Counted from the first letter of the stretch, positions 18,899-28,995 are shown. The stretch: 64,000 bases of DNA from Edaphobacter flagellatus (GCF_025264665.1 NZ_CP073697.1:3267501-3331500), one strand, 5' to 3'. A program made the numbers and translations. Notes: generated from the sequence alone by a model not told the origin.

Positions 18899-19407
18899 TG
18901 ACTTGAGGATACTTGAAATCTCAGAGGAACTCTGAACCCAGTTCCACACTGGGAATCGGCAATAACGAAGTGTTGATTTCGTTTAATTTATTCCATTTTG
19001 GGAGGTGAATTTGGATAGTAGCCACTTGTCTTTGCAAGGCAACAGAAAAAACGTGCAACTTTGTGAAGGGAAGTTTTTGTTTTTATTGTTGCCGCCAATA
19101 TTCCTCTGTGGAGGTTGTTCCTTATATCGTTCTCCAACCGAAACAACTTGTGACCAAACCGATGGAGCAGCGGTTGCCAATGATGATGGCGACGCATAGG
19201 TCTGGCAATCATCGGAGACATGTTATTTCGAAGAGGTCGCCTGAGTCTGAGCGCCCGATTGAGTCTCCGACGGGGAGTGCTCTGGAGCAGTCGGAGATGG
19301 TTCCAGCGGGCGGGGAACGATAACCGCACTGTTGTTCGCACTTTGCATTGCAGGTAGATGTTTTGCTCCGCTACACTTTTCGCGCGGGTGGAGTTCACAA
19401 GACATCT
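18899..19407. other. 509-bp gene-free region between divergent trpD and sucC
   Basis: The first half (about 18960-19110) is strikingly AT-rich. A strong ribosome-site-like gggaggtg at 19000-19007 precedes a TTG-started frame of 62 codons (19011-19199) with a hydrophobic stretch, but the coding signal is not convincing. A weak sigma-70-like pair TTGCAG (19348-19353) and TACACT (19372-19377), 18 bases apart, lies 30 bases before sucC and could be its promoter. Confidence 0.5.
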
Positions 19408-20586
19408 ATGAAAATTCACGAATATCAGGCAAAAGAGATTCTGCGGAAGTACAGTGTGCCGGTTCCCAGCGGCGAGATGGTTCAGACGCTGGAGGAGGCG
19501 GACCGGGCAGCGAAGGACCTTTTCGATAAGGGCAATCCTGTCGTTGTGGTGAAAGCGCAGATTCATGCTGGCGGCCGCGGCAAAGGCGGTGGTGTGAAGG
19601 TAGTGAAGTCGCTGGCAGATGCGTCGACGGCGGCGAAAGCGATTCTCGGCATGCAGCTGGTGACACACCAGACGGGGCCGCAGGGCCAGAAAGTACAGCG
19701 TCTGCTGATCGAGGAAGGTTCGGCGATCGATCGTGAGCTTTACCTGGGCATTGTGCTGGATCGCGCGGCGGCGCGGTTGGTGTTTATGGCTTCGCAGGCC
19801 GGCGGCATGGAGATCGAGGAGGTCGCGCATGCGACTCCGGAGAAGATTTTCAAGGAATATATTGAGCCGGGCATCGGGCTGCAGCCGTATCAAGCGAGGA
19901 AGCTGGCGTTCAAACTCGGCCTGAAGCCAACGCAGATCAATGACGCCGTGAAGTTCATGCTGGGGCTCTACAAGGCGTTTGTGGAGACAGACGCGACACT
20001 GATGGAGATTAATCCCTTCATCACGACGAAGGACGACAAGCTGCTCGCCCTGGATTGCAAGATCAACTTCGACGACAATGCGATGTTTCGTCATAAGGAT
20101 TTGAAGGAGCTGCGCGATCTGAGCGAGGAAGATCCGCTTGAGGTGGAGGCTTCGAAGTTTGCGCTGAACTACATCAAGCTGGATGGCTCGATTGCCTGCA
20201 TGGTGAACGGAGCCGGTCTGGCGATGGCGACGATGGACATCATCGAGTACGCGGGTGGCAAGGCGGCGAACTTCCTCGATGTGGGCGGCGGCGCCAACCA
20301 GGAGCAGATCGAGAATGCGTTCGGCATTCTGCTGAGCGATCCGAATGTGAAGGCGATCTTCATCAATATCTTCGGCGGCATTCTGCGCGTGGATGTGCTG
20401 GCGACAGCCGTTGTGGCTGCGGCTAAGAAGCTGAATGTGACGCTTCCGATCGTGCTGCGGCTTGAGGGCACGAATGTGGAAGAGGGCCGGAAGATTCTGA
20501 AGGAGTCCGGACTGAAGTTTGAGGTGGGCGCAACGATGAAGGAAGCTGCCGATTTGGCAGTTGCCGCTGCGAAAGGTGGTAAGTAA
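19408..20586 (+). CDS. sucC: Succinyl-CoA ligase (ADP-forming), beta subunit
   Basis: 392 residues from ATG 19408, the family start [12 protein letters not shown]. An N-terminal ATP-grasp domain carries the nucleotide site ([17 protein letters not shown]), followed by the conserved LMEINPFI and the C-terminal CoA-ligase fold with [13 protein letters not shown] and [14 protein letters not shown]. It makes ATP or GTP from succinyl-CoA in the citric acid cycle together with SucD. The TAA stop shares its last base with the ATG of sucD (TAATG), so the subunits are translationally coupled. Confidence 0.98.
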   Translation: MKIHEYQAKEILRKYSVPVPSGEMVQTLEEADRAAKDLFDKGNPVVVVKAQIHAGGRGKGGGVKVVKSLADASTAAKAILGMQLVTHQTGPQGQKVQRLLIEEGSAIDRELYLGIVLDRAAARLVFMASQAGGMEIEEVAHATPEKIFKEYIEPGIGLQPYQARKLAFKLGLKPTQINDAVKFMLGLYKAFVETDATLMEINPFITTKDDKLLALDCKINFDDNAMFRHKDLKELRDLSEEDPLEVEASKFALNYIKLDGSIACMVNGAGLAMATMDIIEYAGGKAANFLDVGGGANQEQIENAFGILLSDPNVKAIFINIFGGILRVDVLATAVVAAAKKLNVTLPIVLRLEGTNVEEGRKILKESGLKFEVGATMKEAADLAVAAAKGGK

Positions 20587-21461
20587 TGGCAGTTCTGGTG
20601 GATAAGAATACGCGGCTGATCGTGCAGGGTATTACGGGGCGTGAGGGTACGTTCCATGCGAAGGCCTGCGCGGAGTACGGCACGAAGGTTGTGGGTGGGG
20701 TGACGCCGGGGAAGGGCGGTACGACGCATGAAGGCTGGCCGGTGTTCAACACGGTCGAAGAGGCAGTGCGGGAGACGGGTGCGAATGTGTCGGTGATCTT
20801 TGTGCCTCCCCCGTTTGCTGCGGACGGCATTCTGGAGGCGACAGCTGCGGGGCTTCCACTGGTGATCTGCATCACCGAGGGCATTCCGGTGCTGGATATG
20901 GTGAAGGCGTGGGATGTGGTGCGTCAGTCGAAGACACGATTGATCGGGCCGAACTGCCCGGGTGTGATCTCGCCGGGCAAGGCAAAGGTCGGTATCATGC
21001 CGGGACGCATTCACAAGGAAGGCTCAGTGGGCATTGTGTCGAAGTCGGGTACGTTGACGTATGAAGCGGTGTATCAGCTGACGCAGCGCGGCATTGGCCA
21101 GTCGACGGCGATTGGTATCGGCGGCGATCCGATCATCGGCACGACGCATATCGATGCGCTGAAGCTGCTGAACGAGGACCCGGAGACCGAGGCGATCATC
21201 ATGATCGGCGAGATCGGCGGTACGGCGGAGGAAGCTGCGTCGAAGTATATCAAGGAGAATGTGAAGAAGCCGGTGGTTGGCTTTATCGCGGGGCAGACGG
21301 CGCCTCCCGGGCGCAGGATGGGCCATGCGGGTGCGATTATCTCGGGTGGCGAAGGCACAGCTGCGGAGAAGATGAAAGCGATGACTGCAGCGGGAATTAC
21401 TGTGGTGAAATCGCCCGCTGAGATTGGCGATGCCATGGCGAAGGTGCTGGGTAAGGCTTAG
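20586..21461 (+). CDS. sucD: Succinyl-CoA ligase, alpha subunit
   Basis: 291 residues. The N-terminal CoA-binding Rossmann domain ([21 protein letters not shown]) is followed by [20 protein letters not shown] and the phosphohistidine loop [12 protein letters not shown], where H247 carries the phosphate during catalysis. It forms the heterodimer with SucC, whose gene overlaps its start by one base. Length matches the family. A terminator follows at 21488. Confidence 0.98.
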   Translation: MAVLVDKNTRLIVQGITGREGTFHAKACAEYGTKVVGGVTPGKGGTTHEGWPVFNTVEEAVRETGANVSVIFVPPPFAADGILEATAAGLPLVICITEGIPVLDMVKAWDVVRQSKTRLIGPNCPGVISPGKAKVGIMPGRIHKEGSVGIVSKSGTLTYEAVYQLTQRGIGQSTAIGIGGDPIIGTTHIDALKLLNEDPETEAIIMIGEIGGTAEEAASKYIKENVKKPVVGFIAGQTAPPGRRMGHAGAIISGGEGTAAEKMKAMTAAGITVVKSPAEIGDAMAKVLGKA

Positions 21462-21487
21462 TTCATTCGTTAATTGTTGGTGAATGG

Positions 21488-21523
21488 AAGGGCATGGCTT
21501 TGGCTGTGCCCTTTCTTCTTTTT
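21488..21523 (+). terminator. Rho-independent terminator of sucCD
   Basis: Arms aagggca (21488-21494) and tgccctt (21507-21513), with further pairing possible inside the loop, are followed by the T-rich tail tcttcttttt. It lies 26 bases after the sucD stop. Confidence 0.75.
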
Positions 21524-21612
21524 CGACGGAATTCTGCAGCCATCTGGCGATGAAGCCGCCTGAGAGAGTACCCAGCTTGTAGGTGGGCGAAACTGGTGGT
21601 TCCACGAGCAAA

Positions 21613-21659
21613 ATGCGGGGTTCCTCGACTCGCCTGTGGCTCGCTCGGAATGACACTTT
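21613..21659 (+). repeat. Dispersed intergenic repeat, copy 2
   Basis: It reads aatgcggggttcctcg ... gctcggaatgacactt, closely matching 5088-5131 in the same orientation; the central part differs by a few bases that keep a small hairpin (cctgtggctcg). It lies directly after the stop codon of the small gene at 21676 on the minus strand. Confidence 0.6.
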
Positions 21660-21675
21660 GGGGGGAGATGGAGAT

Positions 21676-21837
21676 TTATCGTTGCTGGCGGCGATAGAAG
21701 AAGCCTGCGGCGAGGAAGACCATGGCAACCAGAATGGACAGCTGGGCGTGCTGGAAGGCGTGCTGGCGCAGGGCGATGAGGCCACTGGCGAGCCAGGCGG
21801 CGCATCCGACGAACCATATCCAGGCGAAGTTCTTCAT
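21676..21837 (-). CDS. Small hydrophobic membrane protein (53 aa)
   Basis: A 53-residue frame starting MKNFAWIWFVGCAAWLASG and ending FFYRRQQR. It contains two hydrophobic helices, about 4-22 and 31-47, separated by a short polar turn (RQHAFQHAQ), and a positively charged C-terminus consistent with the cytoplasmic side. Arg/Gln/His at helix ends and absence of rare residues suggest a genuine small membrane protein. It lies alone on the minus strand between sucD and ndk. I recognise no family and assign no function. Confidence 0.6.
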   Translation of the reverse strand: MKNFAWIWFVGCAAWLASGLIALRQHAFQHAQLSILVAMVFLAAGFFYRRQQR

Positions 21838-21930
21838 ACAGTTAGGATGCCTCTTCCTGACTTGGACGCGCCATGCCCCAGCCGCGTCATAGGAGCGCTT
21901 GCTTTACACTAAATGAAGCAGAAAACAGCA

Positions 21931-21937
21931 AGGAGAG
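21931..21937 (+). promoter_or_regulatory. Ribosome binding site deciding the ndk start
   Basis: aggagag lies 5 bases before TTG 21943. The in-frame ATG at 21913 lies upstream of this site and has none of its own, so the TTG is the translation start. Confidence 0.85.
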
Positions 21938-21942
21938 CTACG

Positions 21943-22359
21943 TTGTCACAGCGCACATTCAGCATTATCAAGCCGGACGCGGTCAAGAAGGGCCACGCGG
22001 GCGCCATCCTGGCCGAAATTGAGAAGGCCGGATTCAAGATTGTTTCGATCAAGAAGGTTTCGATCTCGAAGGCCCAGGCAGAGGGCTTCTACTATGTTCA
22101 CGCGGCGCGTCCGTTCTTTGGCGAACTGACGGAGTTTATGTCGTCGGGCCCCATTTTCCCGATGGTTCTGGAGAAGGACAATGCCATCGCCGATCTGCGC
22201 AAGCTGATGGGCGCGACCGATCCGGCTAAGGCCGAGGAGGGAACGATTCGCAAGAAGTTTGCGGCTTCGATTGGCGAAAATGCGATCCACGGTTCGGATG
22301 CCGAGGAGACAGCGGCATTTGAGATCGGGTACTTCTTTGCTGGGTTTGAGTTGAAGTAA
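21943..22359 (+). CDS. ndk: Nucleoside diphosphate kinase
   Basis: 138 residues from TTG 21943. The start is supported by aggagag at 5 bases and by homologues beginning just before [11 protein letters not shown]. The active-site histidine is H116 in [12 protein letters not shown], and all neighbouring nucleotide-binding residues of the family (K10, KPDAV, the SGP loop) are present. The enzyme balances nucleoside triphosphate pools. It is convergent with an acetyltransferase gene, with a terminator between them. Confidence 0.97.
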   Translation: MSQRTFSIIKPDAVKKGHAGAILAEIEKAGFKIVSIKKVSISKAQAEGFYYVHAARPFFGELTEFMSSGPIFPMVLEKDNAIADLRKLMGATDPAKAEEGTIRKKFAASIGENAIHGSDAEETAAFEIGYFFAGFELK

Positions 22360-22374
22360 GTCGTTTCAAGAGAT

Positions 22375-22404
22375 AAAGGCAGCTGCTGACCGGCGGCTGC
22401 CTTT
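22375..22404. terminator. Bidirectional terminator between ndk and acetyltransferase gene
   Basis: Arms aaaggcagc (22375-22383) and gctgccttt (22396-22404) pair perfectly; a run of A precedes and T follows, so the hairpin works on either strand. It lies 15 bases after ndk and just beyond the stop of the convergent gene. Confidence 0.82.
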
Positions 22405-22410
22405 ATTGCT

Positions 22411-22875
22411 TTAAAGCGGTTTCCGAAAAGTTATACAGCGGTCGACGACTTCGAAGCCCAGGGCTTCGTGAGCGTGCAATGAGATTGTTTCTTCGATCCA
22501 GGTATCGGATGCCATCTCTCTGCATCCGTGACTACGAGCCCAAGCTTCTGCTGCATCGACGAGCGCCTTTCCTATCCCCTGCCGCCTGAACTGCTTCTTG
22601 ACGAACCAGCCTTCGAGGAAGCCGACTGGGTGTTCCGAATCGCAACCGTCTGCATGGGAGCGAAGCCCCACTTGAACGAACCCCGTGATATTTCCTTCTG
22701 CATCCTGAGCCACGAAGACGGTGGCGGGCAGGGGGCCACACATTTTCGTTTTGAGGAGGCGCGCAATCTCGCGACGATACTCGTCTTCTGTGCCATCGGT
22801 CCAGAGAAGAGCGCACATAGCCGCAATCTCTGCTATATCCACCAGCTCAGCCTGCCTGACAGATCGATCTCGCAT
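22411..22875 (-). CDS. GNAT acetyltransferase similar to aminoglycoside 6'-N-acetyltransferases
   Basis: 154 residues. The GNAT acetyl-CoA loop is FRRQGIGKALVD; GFLEGWFVKKQFRRQGIG and the C-terminal ASDTWIEETISLHAHEALGF...RCITFRKPL follow the layout of AAC(6')-I enzymes, including the conserved SHxxHxALGF-like region (here SLHAHEALGF). Members inactivate aminoglycosides by acetylating the 6' amino group, but many chromosomal relatives have other small-amine substrates. Resistance is therefore only a possibility. It stands alone, not in a mobile or resistance context. Confidence 0.8.
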   Translation of the reverse strand: MRDRSVRQAELVDIAEIAAMCALLWTDGTEDEYRREIARLLKTKMCGPLPATVFVAQDAEGNITGFVQVGLRSHADGCDSEHPVGFLEGWFVKKQFRRQGIGKALVDAAEAWARSHGCREMASDTWIEETISLHAHEALGFEVVDRCITFRKPL

Positions 22876-22921
22876 GAAATAAGCCTCTCAACTATTGGAC
22901 GATCTGCGATGCGAGAAGAGG

Positions 22922-24133
22922 TTATTTTGTGAATAGCTTCAGGTCGATAGAGTTGCCCATGGCTTTGTAGCCTGCGTCGCCAGGGTGGAGGTGGTCGCCT
23001 CCGTCGGCGGTTGAGGAGAAGACGGCTGGGTTGGCTGGATCTTGTGTCGCTTTGTCGAAGTCGACAAAGCCGTCGAGGACACTGGTGGTACGAATCCACT
23101 TATTGACGGCCTGACGCATGGCTTCGCCTGCTGGGGAGGAGTATTTGGCTCCGACGTAGGGGGTGAGTGTGGCGCCGTAGACCTTGATGCCGTGGGTGTG
23201 GGCGCGAGTGGCAAGTTGGCTGAGTCCCTGGATGAGGTCTTCGGCGGTGACGATGTCGTAGGGTTTGGTGGGATCGGCTGCGTGGCCAATGTCGTTGATG
23301 CTTTCAAGGATGATGAGGTATTTGACGCTGGCCTGAGCAAGCACATCTCGATCGAAGCGGGCGAGGGCGCTGGGGCCGGCGTTGTCGTGCAGGACGCGGT
23401 TGCCTCCAATGCCTAGGTTGAGGACGCCGAGGTTGCGAAGTTTCTTATCGGCCTGCAGGCGCTGGGCAAGGATGTCGGGCCAGCGCTTGTTGGCGTCTTT
23501 GGTGCTGCGAGCGCCGTCGGTAATGCTGTCGCCGAAGGCGACGATAGCGGCGGAGTCGCCGTTGGTGCGTACGTCGATGCCTTTGAGGAAGGGCCAGTTG
23601 GTGATCTCGGAGAGAGTGTCGAAGGACCTGGCTCCGGAGACGCTGCCGGGGGCGGCATAACTCGTTTGATCGGCGAAGCTGTGTTGCGAAACCTGCTTCA
23701 TAGGCTGGGCCGGGACAACGAAGCTGACGGCAACATCGGAGAGCGGAGCGAGCTTCAGGGCGGCCGGATCGCTGACAGCTAATGCTCCGGGAGGAATGAC
23801 GATGGAGGTGCTGCCGCCGAAGGTGAGTGGGCGCGCGGAGGTTGTGTCGATTTCGTTGCCAGTGGTCCTGAGTGCGATATAGGCGGCGTTGATGGTGAGG
23901 GGGTCAAGGCCGAACTCGTTGGTGAAGATGACGCGAGCGGCATCACCGGCGATGGAGGTGTGGACGATCTCGCGGTAGGTGGTGTCGGCGGCGCCATATT
24001 TGCCTTCAGCGTTGGACTGCGCCATGGGAGCGGTGGCCCAGGTGCCGACCCAGTGGTCGGGGGGGGCGGCGGAGGCAGCAATGCAGAAAAAGAGTGAGAG
24101 CAGGCAGGAGGCGGCGAGTTTTACCAGGTTCAT
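22922..24133 (-). CDS. Secreted SGNH/GDSL-family hydrolase
   Basis: 403 residues. A signal peptide covers about 1-22 (LLSLFFCIAASAA). An N-terminal beta-rich domain (HWVGTWATAPMAQ) precedes the SGNH domain: block I AFGDSITDG with nucleophile S203, GIGGNRVL for block II, ESINDIGH for block III, and DGGDHLHPGDAG with the catalytic Asp and His. It is probably a carbohydrate esterase or lipase acting outside the cytoplasm; the HWVGTWATAPM type is frequent among acidobacterial polysaccharide-degradation genes. ATG 24133 has gaaggga upstream. It faces galM divergently. Confidence 0.9.
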   Translation of the reverse strand: MNLVKLAASCLLSLFFCIAASAAPPDHWVGTWATAPMAQSNAEGKYGAADTTYREIVHTSIAGDAARVIFTNEFGLDPLTINAAYIALRTTGNEIDTTSARPLTFGGSTSIVIPPGALAVSDPAALKLAPLSDVAVSFVVPAQPMKQVSQHSFADQTSYAAPGSVSGARSFDTLSEITNWPFLKGIDVRTNGDSAAIVAFGDSITDGARSTKDANKRWPDILAQRLQADKKLRNLGVLNLGIGGNRVLHDNAGPSALARFDRDVLAQASVKYLIILESINDIGHAADPTKPYDIVTAEDLIQGLSQLATRAHTHGIKVYGATLTPYVGAKYSSPAGEAMRQAVNKWIRTTSVLDGFVDFDKATQDPANPAVFSSTADGGDHLHPGDAGYKAMGNSIDLKLFTK

Positions 24134-24247
24134 GAAGGTCCCTTCTCAGAGATGATCGACGCCCTCATGGTATCTCAATGGTTGAGGCTGGCGGGTTTTC
24201 CGGCGGATGATTGGTGAAGTATAGTGGCTTGGTTAGTTGGCTGATGC

Positions 24248-25369
24248 ATGCGAGGTGTGGGAGTGACGATTCGAACGCTGGGGGTTATGGTGGTTGGCAT
24301 GACGATGGCGATACAGGCTCATGGTGCCGTGACGAAGGCTGCATTTGGAAACACGCCGGATGGAACAGCGATCGAGATTTATACGTTGAAGAGCGATGCG
24401 GTGGAAGCGCGCGTGATGACGTACGGTGCGCGGCTGGTTTCGGTGAAGACAGCGGACAAGGCTGGTAAGGTGGGCGATGTTGTGCTGGGGTACGACTCGT
24501 TAGCTGGTTATCTCGCGGATGGAAAGACGTACTTCGGCGCGGTCGTTGGGCGTTATGGAAATCGCATTGCGCATGGACAGTTCACGCTCGATGGGAAGAC
24601 GTATGAAGTACCGAAGAACAATGGCGAGAATTCGCTGCATGGCGGCACAGTTGGGTTCGACAAGCTGGTGTGGAAGGCGCGCGAGGTGGCTGAAGGCGTC
24701 GAGATGACATTGGTGAGCAAGGACGGCGACCAGGGGTATCCGGGAACGCTGACGGCACATGTCCGTTACACGCTGCATCACAATGCGCTGCGGATCGACT
24801 ACAGCATGACGACAGATAAGGACACGGTGGTGAACCTGACAAACCACAGCTACTTCAATCTTGGTGGCGTGGGGAGTGGGACGATTTTGGATGAAGAGAT
24901 GATGATTGCGGCGGACAAATATACGCCGACGAATAGTGGGTTGATTCCAACGGGAGTGCTGGCCCCGGTGGAAGGTACGCCGATGGACTTTCGTAAGCCG
25001 GTAGTCATCGGCAAGCGGATCAACGACAACTTTGAGCAGCTGAAGCTAGCGGGAGGCTATGACCAGAATTGGGTTCTGCGCGGATCCAATGGAGAGATCA
25101 AGACCGCGGCCAGGGTGCATGATCCAGTGACGGGGCGTGTGCTTGCGGTGACGACGACGGAGCCGGGTGTGCAGTTCTATACCGGTAATTTTCTGGATGG
25201 CACGTTCCATGGGCCGAATGGTGTGGTTTATGGGAAGAACACGGGACTTTGCCTTGAGACGCAGCACTTTCCGGACTCACCCAATCATCCTTCCTTTCCG
25301 ACGACAGAGTTGAAGGCAGGGCAGACTCGTCACAGCATGACGACATTCACTTTTTCGGTTGAAAAGTAG
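24248..25369 (+). CDS. galM: Aldose 1-epimerase, exported
   Basis: 373 residues with an N-terminal signal-like helix (GVMVVGMTMAIQAHG). The galactose mutarotase fold is shown by GRYGNRIAHGQFTLDGKTY, NSLHGG and LTNHSYFNL with the substrate histidines, and GLCLETQHFPDSPN carrying the catalytic base glutamate. It interconverts alpha and beta anomers of hexoses, here probably in the periplasm. GTG at 24263, preceded by gagg, is an alternative start that leaves the signal peptide intact. It lies 24 bases before the CoA-transferase genes and may be co-transcribed, although the functions are unrelated. Confidence 0.92.
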   Translation: MRGVGVTIRTLGVMVVGMTMAIQAHGAVTKAAFGNTPDGTAIEIYTLKSDAVEARVMTYGARLVSVKTADKAGKVGDVVLGYDSLAGYLADGKTYFGAVVGRYGNRIAHGQFTLDGKTYEVPKNNGENSLHGGTVGFDKLVWKAREVAEGVEMTLVSKDGDQGYPGTLTAHVRYTLHHNALRIDYSMTTDKDTVVNLTNHSYFNLGGVGSGTILDEEMMIAADKYTPTNSGLIPTGVLAPVEGTPMDFRKPVVIGKRINDNFEQLKLAGGYDQNWVLRGSNGEIKTAARVHDPVTGRVLAVTTTEPGVQFYTGNFLDGTFHGPNGVVYGKNTGLCLETQHFPDSPNHPSFPTTELKAGQTRHSMTTFTFSVEK

Positions 25370-25393
25370 CAGGCAGGATTTGAGGCAACACGC

Positions 25394-26103
25394 ATGAACA
25401 AGGTTGTGGCATCGGCGGATGCTGCGGTTGCAGATATCGCGTCGGATTCGACGATTATGCTGGGGGGCTTTGGGTTATGTGGCATACCAGAGAACCTGAT
25501 TGCTGCGTTGGTGAAGCGACGCATTACGGGCTTGCATACGATCAGCAACAACATGGGGGTTGACGGCTTCGGCATGGGGTTGATGTTGGAGGCGGGCATG
25601 ATCGCTTCGCATATCGGCAGCTATGTAGGTGAGAACCGCAAATTGGAGAAGATGGTAATCGCCGGCGAGTTGAACCTGACGCTGGTGCCTCAGGGAACGC
25701 TGGCCGAACGGATTCGCGCTGGGGGCGCGGGGATTCCTGCGTTTTATGTGCCGACGGGGCTGGGGACTGTCGTTGCAGAAGGCAAGGAGATGCGGCAGAT
25801 TGGCGATCGTACCTATGTACTGGAAACAGCGTTGCATGCGGATTATGCGTTGATCAAAGCGTGGAAGGGTGATCGGCTGGGGAATCTTATCTATCGGAAG
25901 ACGGCACGGAACTTCAATCCGGCTATGGCGACTGCGGCGAAGGTGACGATTGCGGAAGTGGAAGAATTGGTGGAGCCGGGCGAGCTTGATCCGAACGACA
26001 TTGTGACGCCGGGGATTTATGTGAAGCGCGTGGTCGTTGGCGAGCGTTACGTGAAGCCGATTGAGTCGAAATTTATTAAGGCGCAGCAGGCAGGTGGTGC
26101 GGG

Positions 26104-26107
<4 letters not shown>
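25394..26107 (+). CDS. scoA: 3-oxoacid CoA-transferase, subunit A
   Basis: 237 residues. The CoA-transferase family I alpha motif is present as STIMLGGFGLCGIPENLI, followed by TISNNMGVDGFGMG, EGKEMRQIGDRTYVLE and GNLIYRKTARNFNP. It moves CoA between succinyl-CoA and 3-oxoacids such as acetoacetate, allowing ketone-body or beta-ketoacid use. Its last four bases (ATGA) contain the start of the B-subunit gene, giving a coupled pair. Confidence 0.94.
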
Positions 26108-26760
<653 letters not shown>

Positions 26761-26867
26761 TCACTATTTGTCCCTGAATTCTGTGGGAAGCTCCTGAAAG
26801 CAGGATGGTGTGCTGTGTATGAATTTTCACACACGGCATATTGTTCGATTGCATCAAAATATTAGAA

Positions 26868-27914
26868 ATGGCTTTTAACTCCCCATTCGTGACCGGCACG
26901 CGGGTTCCGTCTGTTCTTATCGTCATTCTGAATTGGAACAGTCTTGGCGAGACTGAGGCCGCACTGCAATCGGTGCGGGCGATGGAGTACTCCAATTTTC
27001 GTGTGCTGGTCGTTGATAATGGCTCTCGCGATGGCTCGAATGTTGAGCTGCGGCGATGGGCTGGTGATCGTATTGAGATTTTGGAATCACCTGCCAACGT
27101 CGGGTATACAGGTGGCTGCAATTTCGGTATTGAACGCGCGCTTGAGATGAATGCCGACTATGTATGGCTGCTGAATAACGATGCTTTGGTCGAGCCAGGG
27201 ACACTGGCCTCACTGGTGGAACTGGCTGAGAGCGATACGCATATCGGTCTGGTTTCGCCGCAGATTGGTGCATTGGATCAGAACCGACTCACCTTTGCAG
27301 GCGGTGTGATTTCCTTGAAGCGCAAGCTCTATGAGGAGACGAACGATCCTGCTGTTGCTGCAGAATGGAAAGAGCGGTATCCCACTGCCGGACTTGTGAT
27401 TGGAACGGCGATGCTCGTTCGAGTGGAACTGGCCCGAAGGATTGGAGTGCTAGATTCGACCTTTTTTGCTTATTTTGAAGATATTGACTATTCGCTGCGA
27501 AGTGCTGCAGCAGGTTATCGCAATGTTATTGACGCGCGCACAACGGTGCGGCATCTGGAGAAGAATCGTAATACACAGCCGTTCGAGATCAAGCCGCATT
27601 ACTGGTATTACATGGCGCGGAATGAAAGCCGATTCTGGAGAAAACACCTGGGTTTATGGGGAAGCCTTCGGCTACGGTGGTATAGCTTCAACGGATTTAT
27701 GCGGCATTACAATCGTCTGAACGCAAAAGAGCAGAGCAGAAATGCGATTCTTGCCGGGCTATGGCACGGGTGGCTCAATCGAGGCGGTGAATACAGCTCG
27801 GATTTTCGAATGCCAAACATGCTTGTAGCATGTGTGAAGCTTTACAGTCAGAGACCTGCTTTACGACGTTTCGAAAACGTATCTCAGAAGGAAGAGGTTC
27901 TTTCACGCGCCTAA
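26868..27914 (+). CDS. Family 2 glycosyltransferase (rhamnosyltransferase-like)
   Basis: 348 residues from ATG 26868. A GT-A fold starts with VLIVILNWNSLGETEAALQSV and contains VDNGSRDGS, GYTGGCNFGIERAL and LLNNDALVEPG, where NND stands for the DxD metal site. FAYFEDIDYSLR is the conserved ED motif of GT2 polysaccharide enzymes. It transfers a sugar from a nucleotide donor to a glycan, probably for cell-surface polysaccharide. It overlaps the convergent deacetylase gene by 4 bases at the stops. Confidence 0.9.
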   Translation: MAFNSPFVTGTRVPSVLIVILNWNSLGETEAALQSVRAMEYSNFRVLVVDNGSRDGSNVELRRWAGDRIEILESPANVGYTGGCNFGIERALEMNADYVWLLNNDALVEPGTLASLVELAESDTHIGLVSPQIGALDQNRLTFAGGVISLKRKLYEETNDPAVAAEWKERYPTAGLVIGTAMLVRVELARRIGVLDSTFFAYFEDIDYSLRSAAAGYRNVIDARTTVRHLEKNRNTQPFEIKPHYWYYMARNESRFWRKHLGLWGSLRLRWYSFNGFMRHYNRLNAKEQSRNAILAGLWHGWLNRGGEYSSDFRMPNMLVACVKLYSQRPALRRFENVSQKEEVLSRA

Positions 27915-28912
27915 TAGGGAAGCCATCCAATGCGTGAGAGGAAGAGTGTTTCTGCGCGGAAGAGCAGGGCGTCAGGATTGGTCGCCATGCGAAGCAGATT
28001 CGTGGGCTGCATGCGCTGAGGCGTGTTGACGCCTCCATAAAAAGAGAAGCCTAAACGATAGCCGAGTTCCTGCGCAATTCGTTCGGTTGTTTGATTGAAA
28101 CTGCCATAGATGCCTACGGGATAGGCAATCGAAGTAATGGAGCTGCCGATTCCTTCTTCGATCGCCTTCTTGGATTTTGAGAGCTCGAGCCACTGGTCTT
28201 CGGGGGAGAGCTGGCCAAGGATGCGATGGGACCGGGTATGCGATCCGATGGTCATGCCGGCGGCCTGCATCTCTCTCGTTTCTTCCCAATTGATAAAGCG
28301 GCGGCCTGTTATGGGAAGCTCGCATTCGGTTTGAAGGCGGAGCTGCTCCAGCAGCTTTTCGCCATGATGGTTATCGGGTCGCTTGTAATGACTGAGTACA
28401 GTACGAATGGCGGGTTGACGGTCTGATGTGAGATTGATCGTGAGAGGAACTGGATACTGAAACGAAAGGCTCGTCTTTTTTGTGTTGCGGACACGATAAG
28501 CGATTTCGTCCCACCAGGGGATTGTGTTGGTGCCGACATACTCAGAGACGAGAAAAAAGAATCCTGTACAGTCGTTGGACTTGAGGATATTAAAGGAGGT
28601 CAGATAGTCGTCGATATATCCGTCGTCAAACGTGATGGCGACGCTCATGTGGGTGAGTTTTTCTTTGCCCGAGACAATGGCTTCGAGTTCTTCGCCGTCG
28701 ACGACATGAAAGTGGCGTTTAAAGTACTTGAGTTGCTGGTCGAGTTCATCGGTCGAGGCACTATAGAGCGCGCGGTCAAAGCGTGAGGCGCTGGCATTGC
28801 CGATTCGATGATGCGTTGCGATGAGAATTCCCGGCTTGGAGCGGAGAGCCTCAAGCGTATGAAGAACGCCAAGTCGCCTGAGTAGGTTGGCGGCTAGAGA
28901 TCTTTTGGACAT
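27911..28912 (-). CDS. Polysaccharide deacetylase (NodB homology)
   Basis: 333 residues. The NodB motif 1 TFDDGY supplies catalytic base and metal ligand D96/D97, and motif 2 GSHTRSH gives H225 and H229; AYPVGIYGSFN serves as motif 3. It removes acetyl groups from N-acetylated sugars in a surface or cell-wall polymer (family CE4). No signal peptide is evident, suggesting action on a cytoplasmic or membrane-bound intermediate. The gene faces the glycosyltransferase gene and follows the ATP-grasp gene on its strand at 83 bases. Confidence 0.9.
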   Translation of the reverse strand: MSKRSLAANLLRRLGVLHTLEALRSKPGILIATHHRIGNASASRFDRALYSASTDELDQQLKYFKRHFHVVDGEELEAIVSGKEKLTHMSVAITFDDGYIDDYLTSFNILKSNDCTGFFFLVSEYVGTNTIPWWDEIAYRVRNTKKTSLSFQYPVPLTINLTSDRQPAIRTVLSHYKRPDNHHGEKLLEQLRLQTECELPITGRRFINWEETREMQAAGMTIGSHTRSHRILGQLSPEDQWLELSKSKKAIEEGIGSSITSIAYPVGIYGSFNQTTERIAQELGYRLGFSFYGGVNTPQRMQPTNLLRMATNPDALLFRAETLFLSRIGWLPY

Positions 28913-28995
28913 GCGGTAAGAATTCCCCCAATGATTCGATAACGGTCCCTAATTGCTTATTCGTTTGATGCAGTGAGAATTACGAGCACACGTAC

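Noticed and set aside
19011..19199. Possible 62-codon gene with strong gggaggtg ribosome site and a hydrophobic stretch ending in CGGC
   Set aside because: The lipobox is imperfect, the amino-acid composition is irregular, and the stretch is AT-rich spacer. Conservation would be needed to revive it.
19223..19348. Proline-rich 41-codon minus-strand frame upstream of sucC
   Set aside because: No ribosome site, no hydrophobic or conserved feature; it overlaps the probable sucC promoter.
18988..20094. Minus-strand frame of 368 codons opposite sucC
   Set aside because: It is antisense to a highly conserved enzyme; its translation is Arg/His/Leu-rich without domains.
21024..21785. Minus-strand frame opposite sucD
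   Set aside because: Antisense shadow of sucD; the real minus-strand small gene at 21676-21837 is in another frame.
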